From Thalassocella blandensis (GTDB lineage Bacteria > Pseudomonadota > Gammaproteobacteria > Pseudomonadales > Cellvibrionaceae): a stretch of DNA of 64,000 nucleotides. Under the pieces are notes generated by a model. It saw nothing but the letters and a program-made list of their open reading frames with translations. It ran no database searches and had not been told where the DNA came from. This document shows, piece by piece, positions 1 through 9,393 of this stretch. Location of the stretch: assembly GCA_902141825.1 (NCBI GenBank), contig CABFPG010000011.1, positions 145,695 through 209,694 of the forward strand. The letters are read 5' to 3'. Numbering within the stretch: the stretch's first letter is position 1; each line of letters begins with the position of its first letter. The translations under genes and the position numbers were made by a program.

Positions 1-878
1 TAGGTAATGTAATCACATGAATTACAAAGATCGCCAACATGATCAAGTTCTGCATATTGCTCGCCTTCATTGGCGATAATCTGAGCAATTGAATAAGCTC
101 CGTCATAGCTACCAAAGCCATACCCGTAGAACGGAACACCAAGCACCAGTTTGTCTTTCGTCAAACCTTTGGACTTCCATGTATTGATGTGCGACTGAGC
201 ACTGGCGTAAGTTGAATGCTCTCCCCCGGTTCCACCGGTCCAGGGACCGACAGCATCGTAAGACATAATGGTGACAAAATCGAAATATTGCAGCGAGCCT
301 TCAGGCACCATGCCGCCATAATACGTAGCCGTTGCGGCAGTCAGTAACTTCCCTTTCGGTTTTAGCTCGGCACTCAGTGCCTGAATAAACGGCACATAGT
401 TACCGTCATTATCAATGTTGGTCAGAACCGTGTTTTCAATATCTATGTCTAACCCATCCAGACCATAGTCATCGACCAAAGCTATAAGATTATCCACAAC
501 CACATCGCGCGTTGCCGGATTCAGCAATGTTCTCCAATCTCCGGAGCACTCTGGGATCACCCCGCCAGCCACCGCTACTAGCACTTTGACACCGGCCTCT
601 TGAGCTTTGGTAATGGCCGCTTTTAAGTCCGCTGGCTGTCCGGCTTCCATACAATGAAAGCCAGTTTCGTCTTCAAACTCACCTGAGGCATTCGGGTTGG
701 CAAAAGAGAAATTTATATGTGTCAGCTTGGTTAAATCGGTTGCATCAACAGTGCTTTCAAAGCCACGATAACTAGGAATATAACCGACTACCTTAGCGCT
801 TTGAGCGGAAGATTCTTGCGCGAATGCAGGCGTTTGCAGCAATAAAGAGAACATTACTGCGGGAGCAATTTTGCTCAT
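1..878 (-). CDS. GH18 chitinase, C-terminus outside window
   Basis: Secreted glycoside hydrolase family 18 enzyme, expected to cleave chitin or chitooligosaccharides. I translated the minus strand from ATG at 878: a signal peptide (MSKIAPAVMFSLLLQTPAFA), then VVGYIPSYRG (first barrel strand) and, near residue 150, DGLDIDIE, the GH18 DxxDxDxE signature whose final Glu is the acid/base. Later barrel motifs VTIMSYDAVGPW and LVLGVPFYGYGFG are intact. The frame stays open to base 1, so at least 292 residues are present and the C-terminal part is missing. No convincing Shine-Dalgarno sits before the ATG. The neighbour is a minus-strand AraC regulator read in the same direction, which could control it (inference). 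Confidence 0.93.
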   Translation of the reverse strand, partial: MSKIAPAVMFSLLLQTPAFAQESSAQSAKVVGYIPSYRGFESTVDATDLTKLTHINFSFANPNASGEFEDETGFHCMEAGQPADLKAAITKAQEAGVKVLVAVAGGVIPECSGDWRTLLNPATRDVVVDNLIALVDDYGLDGLDIDIENTVLTNIDNDGNYVPFIQALSAELKPKGKLLTAATATYYGGMVPEGSLQYFDFVTIMSYDAVGPWTGGTGGEHSTYASAQSHINTWKSKGLTKDKLVLGVPFYGYGFGSYDGAYSIAQIIANEGEQYAELDHVGDLCNSCDYIT

Positions 879-1086
879 AATTTTTGAGTGAGGCCATCTC
901 ATGCGGCCGGAACAGAATAGTTTCACGGTATCTCCCGTCTATATGTCTGAGAATAATAAAAAGGTAAAACCTATAACATATTGTTATTATTTTGACCGGA
1001 CTTTACCAGAAACGCGTAGACATACGCCAGCGAATGAGAAAAAACGTACCAGGAAAGAAGAAACTCGAACGGAATTCCGCGGAGAT

Positions 1087-2247
1087 CTACTGTATATGCT
1101 GTTGGCGGTAGTGGCTTGGTGTTACACCAACGTTCTTTTTAAATGCCTGATTAAACACAGACTTACTATTAAACCCACAACCTTTCATAATATCGCCAAT
1201 CGACTCATCCTTAAATTCAACGCTCGATAAGCGCTTTTTGGCCTCCTCCAAACGATAGGAACCTATCATCTCAAAGAAATTCTTATTCAGCTGACTGTTT
1301 ATGGTGCTGGAAAGCAGTTTGGGAGACACTTCCAATCGTATTGCCAGTCGTTCAACCGTAATATTGGGTTCAAGGTAGGGTTTCTTCTCCTCCATGTAAG
1401 TTTTGAGTTTTTCCAACAACTGCTGGTGAGGCTGCTCCGGAGACACCGAAGCGCTGATGGTATGCTCCACCTGAATATCTGCAAAACCGTGAGAATGCTT
1501 CAGCAGGTGGATAACCAGCACCGCCATATAGATAAACCGGAGTTTGCTCTCCATAGCCCCCATCATGGAATCAAAACCGAAGTCGGTAAAACGGGATTCA
1601 AAAAGCGTAAATACCACCCAGGTGTTTACGCTTAAAAACCCGATCAGTAATATTTTTAACCAGCGCAAGTCGATTTTACTGAGGAGAAACTGCTGCGTTT
1701 TAATATGGCGGATGTAATTTAACAACAACATCAAACTGAGCACACTGTAGGCAAAAACAAACAAGCGTTGTGACCATATCAGGGCTTCAAAATAATAATT
1801 TGAGGTGACTGACGACCAGTCCTGTACGAACTGCAATTTATAGGCATGATCGTAACGATAGTAGATAAAATACATGTAAACCGGATAAATCAATGCCGGT
1901 ATTAAATGCAATGCATCATATTTTTTGAGCGTAAAATCCCGGTAAATTGCAGCTTTTGTATACCAGTAAAGCAAGGGGCCCTGAAGAAAAAAAATAAAGC
2001 CAAAGAGAAAAAAGATATTGGTAGAAACTTTAGACAGTACTTCGTTGAGGCTAATGCTCCAGTACACCAAGGTATCGATTGAGTGTAATGTCGATAACAG
2101 AAAAAACATCGCCAGGAGATTCCAATATTTACGCGCAATGCGCCCGTTCTCCGCCTTAAAAAACAACATCAACGCGAGTGACAGGGACAAAAACGCCCCC
2201 ATAAAAACGATGACGTCATTTAAATTAAATAAGGCGATCTCATCCAT
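1087..2247 (-). CDS. AraC-family regulator with N-terminal membrane domain
   Basis: DNA-binding transcription regulator, 386 residues. Residues 1 to about 255 hold several hydrophobic segments (for example around 10-30, 42-62, 75-97, 108-128, 160-180, 195-215), so the sensor half is probably embedded in the inner membrane. The last 100 residues form an AraC double helix-turn-helix: ITVERLAIRLEVSPKLLSS is the first HTH, and IGDIMKGCGFNSKSVFNQAF followed by VGVTPSHYR is the classical second HTH. This architecture is common in gammaproteobacteria and Bacteroidetes; ligands are mostly unknown. It lies upstream of, and in the same direction as, the chitinase, and is divergent from the hybrid kinase. 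A role in chitin-responsive control is only inferred from position. Confidence 0.9.
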   Translation of the reverse strand: MDEIALFNLNDVIVFMGAFLSLSLALMLFFKAENGRIARKYWNLLAMFFLLSTLHSIDTLVYWSISLNEVLSKVSTNIFFLFGFIFFLQGPLLYWYTKAAIYRDFTLKKYDALHLIPALIYPVYMYFIYYRYDHAYKLQFVQDWSSVTSNYYFEALIWSQRLFVFAYSVLSLMLLLNYIRHIKTQQFLLSKIDLRWLKILLIGFLSVNTWVVFTLFESRFTDFGFDSMMGAMESKLRFIYMAVLVIHLLKHSHGFADIQVEHTISASVSPEQPHQQLLEKLKTYMEEKKPYLEPNITVERLAIRLEVSPKLLSSTINSQLNKNFFEMIGSYRLEEAKKRLSSVEFKDESIGDIMKGCGFNSKSVFNQAFKKNVGVTPSHYRQQHIQ

Positions 2248-2796
2248 TGGATTGCTATCTCAACTATCGGGATTTCAAATTCTCGGGTAAATTTGCCTAT
2301 TTTAGCAAGGCTGAAGTCATCGCGGGCAATGGAATGCGGTTATGTCAGCTTTGGAATCAGCACCAGCTATCATCATACACAAGCACTTAAATTTTGACGC
2401 ATAAAAATTTCCACATCGCTGAGCGTGTCCGTTTTTTTATATATCAAAATTAATATCAGCTGCATTCCATAGTTTACTGCATTAAACTTCCAGTTTGTTA
2501 AATGACGTAATAACTGCCACCAATGTTCAAACGGAACTGTTCAAAATAACGCAAAAGGTTGAGGCTAAGCCTTTGATATTGAACAATTCTTCATCATAAA
2601 TTCCGCTTTGCGACATAATTACGGTATTTATTTCCAATAGGAAGAATATGCCTTCTATTAAAGAACTATACTGTTGGAGATAAACGCCACCCAAAACAGG
2701 CAGGTACGACCTTTTCGTCAGCTAGCAAAAAAATAAATAATCAACATCACTTGACCCCATGTTGGTAGATGTCCAGCCGATCAGGTCGATAAACAA
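2248..2796. other. Divergent intergenic region, AraC regulator / hybrid kinase
   Basis: About 550 bases between two divergent regulatory genes, so it must carry both promoters. It is AT-rich and I see no ORF, terminator or clear operator palindrome. An imperfect AATAGGAAG/CTTCTATT inverted pair lies near 2636-2660, too weak to name. Confidence 0.5.
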
Positions 2797-5700
2797 ATGA
2801 GTTTAAAGAGTCACATGTTAGACGCTTTCTTTCGTTTACCGAACATCATCCCGCGAACTGCTCCCACCCTCACGGGGCTCCTACTCACCTTAATGTTGAG
2901 TGTTACATCGAGCCTTGCCACCAGTGCACCAAACCAAAACCTTCAATTTGTACGCTTGTTGGTCGATGAAGGCGTCTCAATCGGCTCGGTTGAAGGAATT
3001 GCACAAGACAGCGAAGGGTTTATGTGGTTTGGGGGTCTGGAGGGACTGGTCCGATATGACGGCTACAACTATGTCATATTCCGCAATCACCCCGACGATA
3101 AAACCAGCATCAGCAGTAACGTCGTCTGGGATATTTTTGAAGACAGCAAAGGCGTTTTATGGATTGCTACAGACGGCGGGCTTAACCGCTACAACCGTAA
3201 AACCGGTGACTTCACGCGCTTTCAGCGGGACCCTGATACCAGCAACTACGCCATGAACTCCATCGCCAGCGACTTAACTCGCAGTATTGCCGAGGACCAA
3301 AATGGCTACTTGTGGATCGCCACTTATGGCGGCCTCTCTCGCTTTAACCCTGAGCGAACGCAATTCACCAATTATTTCTACGACGCGAATGATATAAACA
3401 CCATCCAATCCGACGATCTGGTAAAGGTGTATATCGATCGATCCAACAATGTGTGGCTCGGCAGCAATACGCAAGGCTTGACTCGCTACGACATCAACCT
3501 ACAGAAATTCACGCATTACGACAACTTACCCATTGCCCCCAATGGCTCCAGTCACAAAACCATTGTCGCCATCTATCAAGATCGTGAAGGCTATATTTGG
3601 CTGGGCAGTGACGGCGGCGGGCTTAACCGCTTAAATCCGGACAACGGAGTGATTAAACATTATGCCGCGGAGCCCGGAGATCCGAGCGGTCTCAGCCATT
3701 ACCAGGTTCTCGATATTGTCGAGGATGCAAATGGAAACCTCTGGGTAGCGACAGAAGGTGGACTCAATCTGTTCGATCGGAACAGCGATTCATTTAACAA
3801 ATTTGTTCACAACCCCAACATTCGTTCGTCGCTTAGCAGCACCGTGACTCGCACATTATTCGTCGACAACAACAATGATCTGTGGATTGGAAACTTCCCT
3901 ACTGGCGTAAATTTTTTGGACACCTCAAACATGGTGTTTAAAACCTATCGATCCGACCCGAACAACCCAAACACATTAAGTCACAGTTCAGTTCTCTCCA
4001 TAGAAGAAGGCGCAGACGGAAAGCTTTGGATTGGTACAGATGGTGGCGGTCTCAATATTTTTGATCGCAAAAACAATACGTTCAAACACTACACGCACGA
4101 CCCCAACAACCCGAAGGGCCTAAGTGCAGGAGCGGTGCTGAGTGTTGAGCGCGATAATGATAATACCTTCTGGCTGGGTACCTGGCGTGGCGGTGTTGAC
4201 CATTTTTTCCCAGACAGCGAAGCATTTAAGGTGTATACCACCCACCCTTCCGAGCCCGGGCACATCTCCAACGAAAACGTTTGGTCCATTTTAAACGATA
4301 GCCAGGAAAACCTTTGGCTCGCCACAATAGGGGGAGGTTTAAACCGTTTTAACCGTCACACGGAAACCTTCTCCAACTATCGTCGACAAAAAGGTCTGAT
4401 TTTTGAAGTTGTCTGGTGTATTTTTGAAGACAGCAAAGGACGTATTTGGATTGGTACGGGCGAAGGGCTTGCACGATTTGATCAGAACCGCGATGAATTT
4501 ATTTTTTACCGCAACGACCCCTCCAACCCCATGAGTTTGAGCTTCAACGTGGTGCTGGATATCGCGGAAGACGACAAACAACGACTGTGGGTTGCGACAC
4601 GCGGCGGCGGTTTAAATTTACTGGTGAATGAAAAAACCGGCGTCTTCAGTCAATTTACAGAACAGGATGGTTTACCCACCGATGTTGTCAACTCGCTGGA
4701 AACCGACCGACGTGGAAATTTTTGGATAGGGTCAGCCAAGGGCTTAACGCGCTTTAACCCCCGCACGAAAGAACTTATCCACTACAATGAAAAAAATGGC
4801 TTACAGGGCAATCAGTTCAATATCGGCTCCTCCAAACGCCTCGCCAGTGGTGAAATGGTATTTGGCGGAACCAACGGCTTTACCTTGTTCGACCCGGCAG
4901 AATTAAAACTGAATGATTACATTCCACCGGTAAAAATTGTCGATTTTCAAATCTTTAACAAACCCGTCCCTATCGGGGAAGAAAACTCACCGCTTCAACA
5001 AACCATCACAGAAACCAAAGAAATAACGCTGGAATACTATCACTCTGTATTTTCGTTTTCCTTTGCTGCATTGAGTTATCGCAGCCCGGACTCCAACCAA
5101 TTCGCCTATATGATGGAAGGATTTGAAGCGGACTGGAACTACGTCGGCGTAGACCGCCGCAACGCCACCTATACCAACTTGAACCCCGGGACTTATACCT
5201 TTCGCGTAAAAGCTGCAAATAATCAGGGGTTCTGGAATGAAGAAGGCACAAGCATCGTTATCCACATACTTCCCCCCTGGTGGAAAACCTGGTGGGCTTA
5301 CACCATTTACTCCCTGATCATCCTGGGCTTGTTGTGGGCCTTTGTCCATGCGCAACACAAAAAGGTTTTGAATGAAAGAAAAATCAACAAGCGTTTACAG
5401 CAACTGGATAAGTTAAAAGATGAGTTTCTAGCCAACACGTCACATGAACTTCGCACGCCTTTAAATGGCATTATCGGCTTAGCTGAATCGCTGGTCGACG
5501 GCGTTGGAGGAACACAGTCTGAAATCAGCCGCTCTAATTTGGAAATGATTATTTCCAGCGGCAAACGTTTAGAAAGACTGGTCAATACCATTTTAGATTT
5601 TTCCAAACTCAAAGAGCACAGCCTGACTTTACACCCCAAACCGTTGGACATGCATGCTCTCACACAAGTGGTGATAGCCCTTTCCCAACCCAGTCTCACC

Positions 5701-7476
5701 GGTAAACAACTGGATATTATCAACGGCATTAGTAAAAATGTGCCATTAGTGAATGCCGACGAAGATCGCGTCCAGCAGATCATGTACAACCTGTTAGGTA
5801 ATGCAATTAAATTTACCAAAGCCGGTAAAATCACCATTTCCGCCAGCATGCGCGATACTTTTTTAGAAATCAGTATTCGCGATACGGGCATAGGTATCGC
5901 CGAGCACGAACTAGCGCATATATTTGATTCATTCCAACAAGTAGAAGGCTCGGCCGAACGAACATACAGTGGTACAGGCTTAGGATTAGCGGTAACTCGA
6001 CAGTTAGTGGAATTGCACGGTGGTGACATCAGTGCAGAATCGCAGCCAGGGCAAGGCTCTCGCTTCAGGTTTACTTTACCGCTCGCCGACGACGCCGAAC
6101 TACAGACAGAAATGCAAGGTAGCGACCTGCTCGACTCAAATTATCAGACGGTATCTGCCTCTGCGTACGCGACAGTAAACGCCGCTATTGAAAGCGGGAA
6201 TACAACCAGCAGTCCACTTGAGCAGACTCCACCCGCCACTGAAACATCGACTGAGATTTCTCTGTTACCCGCAACACAAGAATCATCCGTATCCGCCCAG
6301 GAAGCTCAGCGTTATCATCACACGCAAAAAGACCATTCACAATTCCATATTTTGGTCGTGGACGATGAGCCGGTAAACAGGCAAGTACTGTTAAATCATT
6401 TAAAACTCCAAGAGTATCGTGTCACGCCCGCCGCGAGCGGACAGGAAGCTCTGCGAATCATCAACAGCCAACACGTCGACCTCATGTTGCTGGATATCAT
6501 GATGCCCAATACGTCGGGCTACGATGTGTGTAAAACGGTTCGTCAAAAATATTCATCCCACGAACTGCCTATTATTTTCTTAACCGCCAAAACACAGATC
6601 AACGATCTGGTGACTGGCTTTTCTATTGGCTCTAACGATTTCCTCACCAAACCAATCAGCCGCGATGAACTGCTGGCAAGGGTCAATACACATTTACAGC
6701 TGTTAGAAATTACGCGCGATCTTGAAATGAAAGTGCATGAACGAACAGCGGAACTGCAACACAAACATCAGCAGCTTGAAGAAGCTTACACACAGCTGGA
6801 ACAAATCAGCTTGTCCGATCCATTAACCGGTTTAAACAATCGTCGCTATCTGCAAAAGCTGATCCCAATGGATATCGCTAAAGTTCAGCGGGAATATGAT
6901 GATAAAAAGAATAATCGACGAACCAAAGCCCCGTCACATGATCTGGCCTTTTTTATACTGGATGTGGATTACTTTAAACCCGTGAATGATCATTATGGTC
7001 ATCTTGCAGGAGACCAGTTGCTTATTCAGCTGTCTGAATTACTGGCCACAGTGTGCCGGGAATCGGATTGCCTTGTGCGCTGGGGTGGTGAAGAATTTCT
7101 TATCGTCAGTCGCTTTTCCGGCAGAGATGAAATGCCGTTAATGGCGGAACGAATTCGTCAGGCAGTAGAAAACCATACCTTCCGTTTGTCCGGTGGATTA
7201 AAACTCAATAAAACCTGCTCCATCGGTTACGCCTGCTACCCGTTTCAATGTGATAGCCCCGCCTCGCTTTCCTGGGAACAAGTCATTGATACTGCAGACA
7301 GAGCACTTTATGCAGCGAAGAATTCCGGCAGAAACCGCTCAGTTGGTCTGGCGGCGACCGCTCATACCCCCACAGAAAACCTGTACAAGCAGATCAGCGG
7401 CAATATCACGGGCATGATATCCGCGGAAGAAATTGAAGTTCTTGCACAAAATAAAGATGATTTAACCTGGGACTAG
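2797..7476 (+). CDS. Hybrid sensor kinase: propeller / Y_Y_Y / HisKA / REC / GGDEF
   Basis: A 1559-residue one-protein two-component system with a diguanylate cyclase output. In order: signal anchor near 20-45; about 14 Reg_prop beta-propeller repeats (recurring WIGTxGGGLNxF) to about 735, forming the periplasmic sensor; Y_Y_Y domain about 760-825; membrane helix about 833-853; HisKA with SHELRTPLNG, phospho-His883; HATPase with N, G1 (DTGIGI) and G2 (GTGLGL) boxes to about 1095; a low-complexity linker; REC with acceptor Asp1233 (LLDIMMP) and Lys in FLTKP; GGDEF domain with GGEEF at 1430-1434. An RxxD motif (RESD) sits five residues before GGEEF, the canonical c-di-GMP inhibition site, so the cyclase looks active and product-regulated. 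The start is uncertain: ATG 2818 is also possible. The signal is unknown; propeller sensors of this kind often respond to oligosaccharides. It converges with a PilZ protein after one base. Confidence 0.95.
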   Translation: MSLKSHMLDAFFRLPNIIPRTAPTLTGLLLTLMLSVTSSLATSAPNQNLQFVRLLVDEGVSIGSVEGIAQDSEGFMWFGGLEGLVRYDGYNYVIFRNHPDDKTSISSNVVWDIFEDSKGVLWIATDGGLNRYNRKTGDFTRFQRDPDTSNYAMNSIASDLTRSIAEDQNGYLWIATYGGLSRFNPERTQFTNYFYDANDINTIQSDDLVKVYIDRSNNVWLGSNTQGLTRYDINLQKFTHYDNLPIAPNGSSHKTIVAIYQDREGYIWLGSDGGGLNRLNPDNGVIKHYAAEPGDPSGLSHYQVLDIVEDANGNLWVATEGGLNLFDRNSDSFNKFVHNPNIRSSLSSTVTRTLFVDNNNDLWIGNFPTGVNFLDTSNMVFKTYRSDPNNPNTLSHSSVLSIEEGADGKLWIGTDGGGLNIFDRKNNTFKHYTHDPNNPKGLSAGAVLSVERDNDNTFWLGTWRGGVDHFFPDSEAFKVYTTHPSEPGHISNENVWSILNDSQENLWLATIGGGLNRFNRHTETFSNYRRQKGLIFEVVWCIFEDSKGRIWIGTGEGLARFDQNRDEFIFYRNDPSNPMSLSFNVVLDIAEDDKQRLWVATRGGGLNLLVNEKTGVFSQFTEQDGLPTDVVNSLETDRRGNFWIGSAKGLTRFNPRTKELIHYNEKNGLQGNQFNIGSSKRLASGEMVFGGTNGFTLFDPAELKLNDYIPPVKIVDFQIFNKPVPIGEENSPLQQTITETKEITLEYYHSVFSFSFAALSYRSPDSNQFAYMMEGFEADWNYVGVDRRNATYTNLNPGTYTFRVKAANNQGFWNEEGTSIVIHILPPWWKTWWAYTIYSLIILGLLWAFVHAQHKKVLNERKINKRLQQLDKLKDEFLANTSHELRTPLNGIIGLAESLVDGVGGTQSEISRSNLEMIISSGKRLERLVNTILDFSKLKEHSLTLHPKPLDMHALTQVVIALSQPSLTGKQLDIINGISKNVPLVNADEDRVQQIMYNLLGNAIKFTKAGKITISASMRDTFLEISIRDTGIGIAEHELAHIFDSFQQVEGSAERTYSGTGLGLAVTRQLVELHGGDISAESQPGQGSRFRFTLPLADDAELQTEMQGSDLLDSNYQTVSASAYATVNAAIESGNTTSSPLEQTPPATETSTEISLLPATQESSVSAQEAQRYHHTQKDHSQFHILVVDDEPVNRQVLLNHLKLQEYRVTPAASGQEALRIINSQHVDLMLLDIMMPNTSGYDVCKTVRQKYSSHELPIIFLTAKTQINDLVTGFSIGSNDFLTKPISRDELLARVNTHLQLLEITRDLEMKVHERTAELQHKHQQLEEAYTQLEQISLSDPLTGLNNRRYLQKLIPMDIAKVQREYDDKKNNRRTKAPSHDLAFFILDVDYFKPVNDHYGHLAGDQLLIQLSELLATVCRESDCLVRWGGEEFLIVSRFSGRDEMPLMAERIRQAVENHTFRLSGGLKLNKTCSIGYACYPFQCDSPASLSWEQVIDTADRALYAAKNSGRNRSVGLAATAHTPTENLYKQISGNITGMISAEEIEVLAQNKDDLTWD

Positions 7477-7477
7477 T

Positions 7478-7873
7478 TTAAGCGACCAGTCCCATTTTGT
7501 ATTTAATCCACATAATTAAAGATTCTTCTTTCACATGAGAAGAAACATAATCACGAATCTGAAGGCTTACTTTCTCTGGTAATTTTTCAAAAGCAATACC
7601 AAAACGATCGCCGGAAATATGCTGGATGCGTCCATAACCTTGTAAATATAGAGGTTTGTCCTTGGGCAGAGTCAGGACAAAAGATATTGGCTGATTCAAG
7701 TCACAACCGCTAAACCCGTGCGGAACCCGAACACCAACTCCACCTTCGCTGATATCCAGTACTCGCAATATATCGATAAAATTAGAACCGTTAATGTCGA
7801 CACTAAGCGCTTCATTTCGATCTGGGATAACTCGTAGATAACGTCTTCGTTCTGAACCGTGGGCAATAGTCAT
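7478..7873 (-). CDS. PilZ domain protein
   Basis: Small single-domain PilZ protein, a probable c-di-GMP receptor, 131 residues from the chosen start. RRRYLR (residues 9-14) supplies the RxxxR motif and DISEGG (40-45) the DxSxxG motif, the two binding elements of the family. The frame extends upstream to a TTG at 7918, but ATG 7873 has AGGA eight bases before it and places RRRYLR at the normal distance from the N-terminus, so I use it. No signal peptide or membrane segment, so cytoplasmic. It is convergent with the GGDEF hybrid kinase, separated by one base, which makes a local synthesis-and-sensing pair plausible (inference). Confidence 0.88.
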   Translation of the reverse strand: MTIAHGSERRRYLRVIPDRNEALSVDINGSNFIDILRVLDISEGGVGVRVPHGFSGCDLNQPISFVLTLPKDKPLYLQGYGRIQHISGDRFGIAFEKLPEKVSLQIRDYVSSHVKEESLIMWIKYKMGLVA

Positions 7874-8298
7874 ACTAACGATCCTACTAAATACTTTACA
7901 TGGTGTGATCTTAAACAAGCGGTGCTATTTAAAAATATAACGCACGTTGAATGATGCGCCAACCTTATAAAAGTCTATTCACCACGCACAGGTCTGGATG
8001 ACGGTCGACGCAAAAACGTCACCGCATATTAATTTTTATAAAATTCATATGCTTAGGAGTGTATCGAGAAAAAAGACGAGGCAATTTTATAGCGTCCCGT
8101 CAACGAACCAGAGATCAATATAAAAACAAGGTCTATATAAACCGCAAAGCCCAAAGAAGGCACAACCGCGAACCACACAAAAAAACCGATAAATTCAATA
8201 AGAATTTACAGCATGTATCACTAATCGCATCCTGCCCAACAAGCCTGTTTCACTGTGACAGTGACAGCCACAGTGACAGTAAAGTTTAAAATACGAGG
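7874..8298. other. Intergenic region with CACTGTG/CACAGTG inverted repeat
   Basis: No credible gene. Near the 3' end of the GT4 gene, 8251-8257 (CACTGTG) pairs with 8269-8275 (CACAGTG), and GACAGT is repeated several times in 8256-8280. The hairpin has no T-run on either strand, so it is not a typical intrinsic terminator, though it sits where the minus-strand LPS transcript should end. Confidence 0.5.
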
Positions 8299-9393
8299 CT
8301 AGACAGACTTTGCCAATAAGGCTTTGTAGCGATTGAAATTTCCCTCGACCATTGCGGTAATGGAAAATTCCGTTTCAGCAATGGCCCGACCTTGTCGCGA
8401 AAACGCCTGACGATGGTCATCGCTTCGCAACAACGTTTGGATCGACGAGAGTAAAGCTTGAGAGTCTGCCGGCGGTACAATGTAGCCATTTTTTTCGTGT
8501 TGAACAATTTCGGGGATACCGCCTACCCCGCAAGCTACCATGGGTATTCCACAGGCGCTTGCCTGCAACAACGCCACACCCAAACCTTCTTTCAGGGCGG
8601 GATGAACAACAAGGTCCATCGACGGAATCAGGTTTTCCATGTCGGAGTGGAATCCGGCGAAGTGAATAGTTTGCTGCAGATTCAAATGTTCAACATAGTG
8701 TTTTAATTGCGCTTCTTCCGGACCTTTGCCGAAAACCAATACCTGCAGGCTTGGAAACTCTTCAATCAATTGCGAGACGATATCAAATAAAAAACGGTGC
8801 CCTTTTCGCTCAATCAATTGCGCTATAACACCGATTGTTAACGCATCGGGCGGCAATTGGAAACGATCACGCAGAATATCCGCCTGTTCAATGTTTCGCG
8901 GCTGATATTTATCTGTATCGACAGCGCTGTGTATTGTGCGAATTTTTTCAGGTTTTACACCAAGGCCGATTTGTACCTGGCGAATCCCTTCGGAAATAGC
9001 GACCAGCTCATCAAAACACCAGGCTTTCACTTTTGCTGCAAGCCGCAACTCCGTATTGTCGACCCGGCGAGTTAAAATACTAGGTGTTTTGGTCCAGCGC
9101 GCAGCAATTCCGCCAAAATGGTCGGCACCTCGACGACTATGAATATGTAAAATGTCGGGCTTGTGCGCTTCTATCAAACGTTTTAAGCGCAAGCAAAATC
9201 CGATGTCCAGATCCCCTGCCATTTTCACTTGCTCAACATGCGCAATATCTGTCGATTGCTTTCCTATGTCACTATCGACAGGGCACACCAGAATGTTTTT
9301 ACAACCCCGTTGATGTAAACCTCGCATCAAATAAAAAACTTGCAATGCGCCGCCATAGAGATGTTTCCCGGCTTCAACGTGCATTATTTTCAT
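8299..9393 (-). CDS. GT4 family glycosyltransferase, LPS core type
   Basis: Cytoplasmic GT-B fold retaining glycosyltransferase, 364 residues, probably adding a sugar to LPS core or a related surface glycan. The N-terminal half starts MKIMHVEAG and carries the glycine loop YGGALQV; the C-terminal half has GVIAQLIERKGH and the donor-site block PALKEGLGVALLQASACG. The usual E-x7-E signature reads E-x7-Q here (EGLGVALLQ), a conservative change at the second Glu. The ATG overlaps the stop of the upstream GT9 gene by four bases (ATGA), so the two are translationally coupled. Sugar and acceptor cannot be read from sequence. Confidence 0.88.
   Translation of the reverse strand: MKIMHVEAGKHLYGGALQVFYLMRGLHQRGCKNILVCPVDSDIGKQSTDIAHVEQVKMAGDLDIGFCLRLKRLIEAHKPDILHIHSRRGADHFGGIAARWTKTPSILTRRVDNTELRLAAKVKAWCFDELVAISEGIRQVQIGLGVKPEKIRTIHSAVDTDKYQPRNIEQADILRDRFQLPPDALTIGVIAQLIERKGHRFLFDIVSQLIEEFPSLQVLVFGKGPEEAQLKHYVEHLNLQQTIHFAGFHSDMENLIPSMDLVVHPALKEGLGVALLQASACGIPMVACGVGGIPEIVQHEKNGYIVPPADSQALLSSIQTLLRSDDHRQAFSRQGRAIAETEFSITAMVEGNFNRYKALLAKSV

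Noticed and set aside
901..1230. 109-codon plus-strand frame between the chitinase and AraC genes
   Set aside because: It runs antisense into the AraC C-terminus, has no recognisable domain, and no Shine-Dalgarno.
8251..8275. CACTGTG/CACAGTG inverted repeat as a terminator
   Set aside because: No T-run on either strand; kept only as an intergenic repeat.
8059..8289. 76-codon plus-strand frame
   Set aside because: Lys/Arg/Asn-rich translation of an A-rich intergenic region ending in the GACAGT repeats; no domain.
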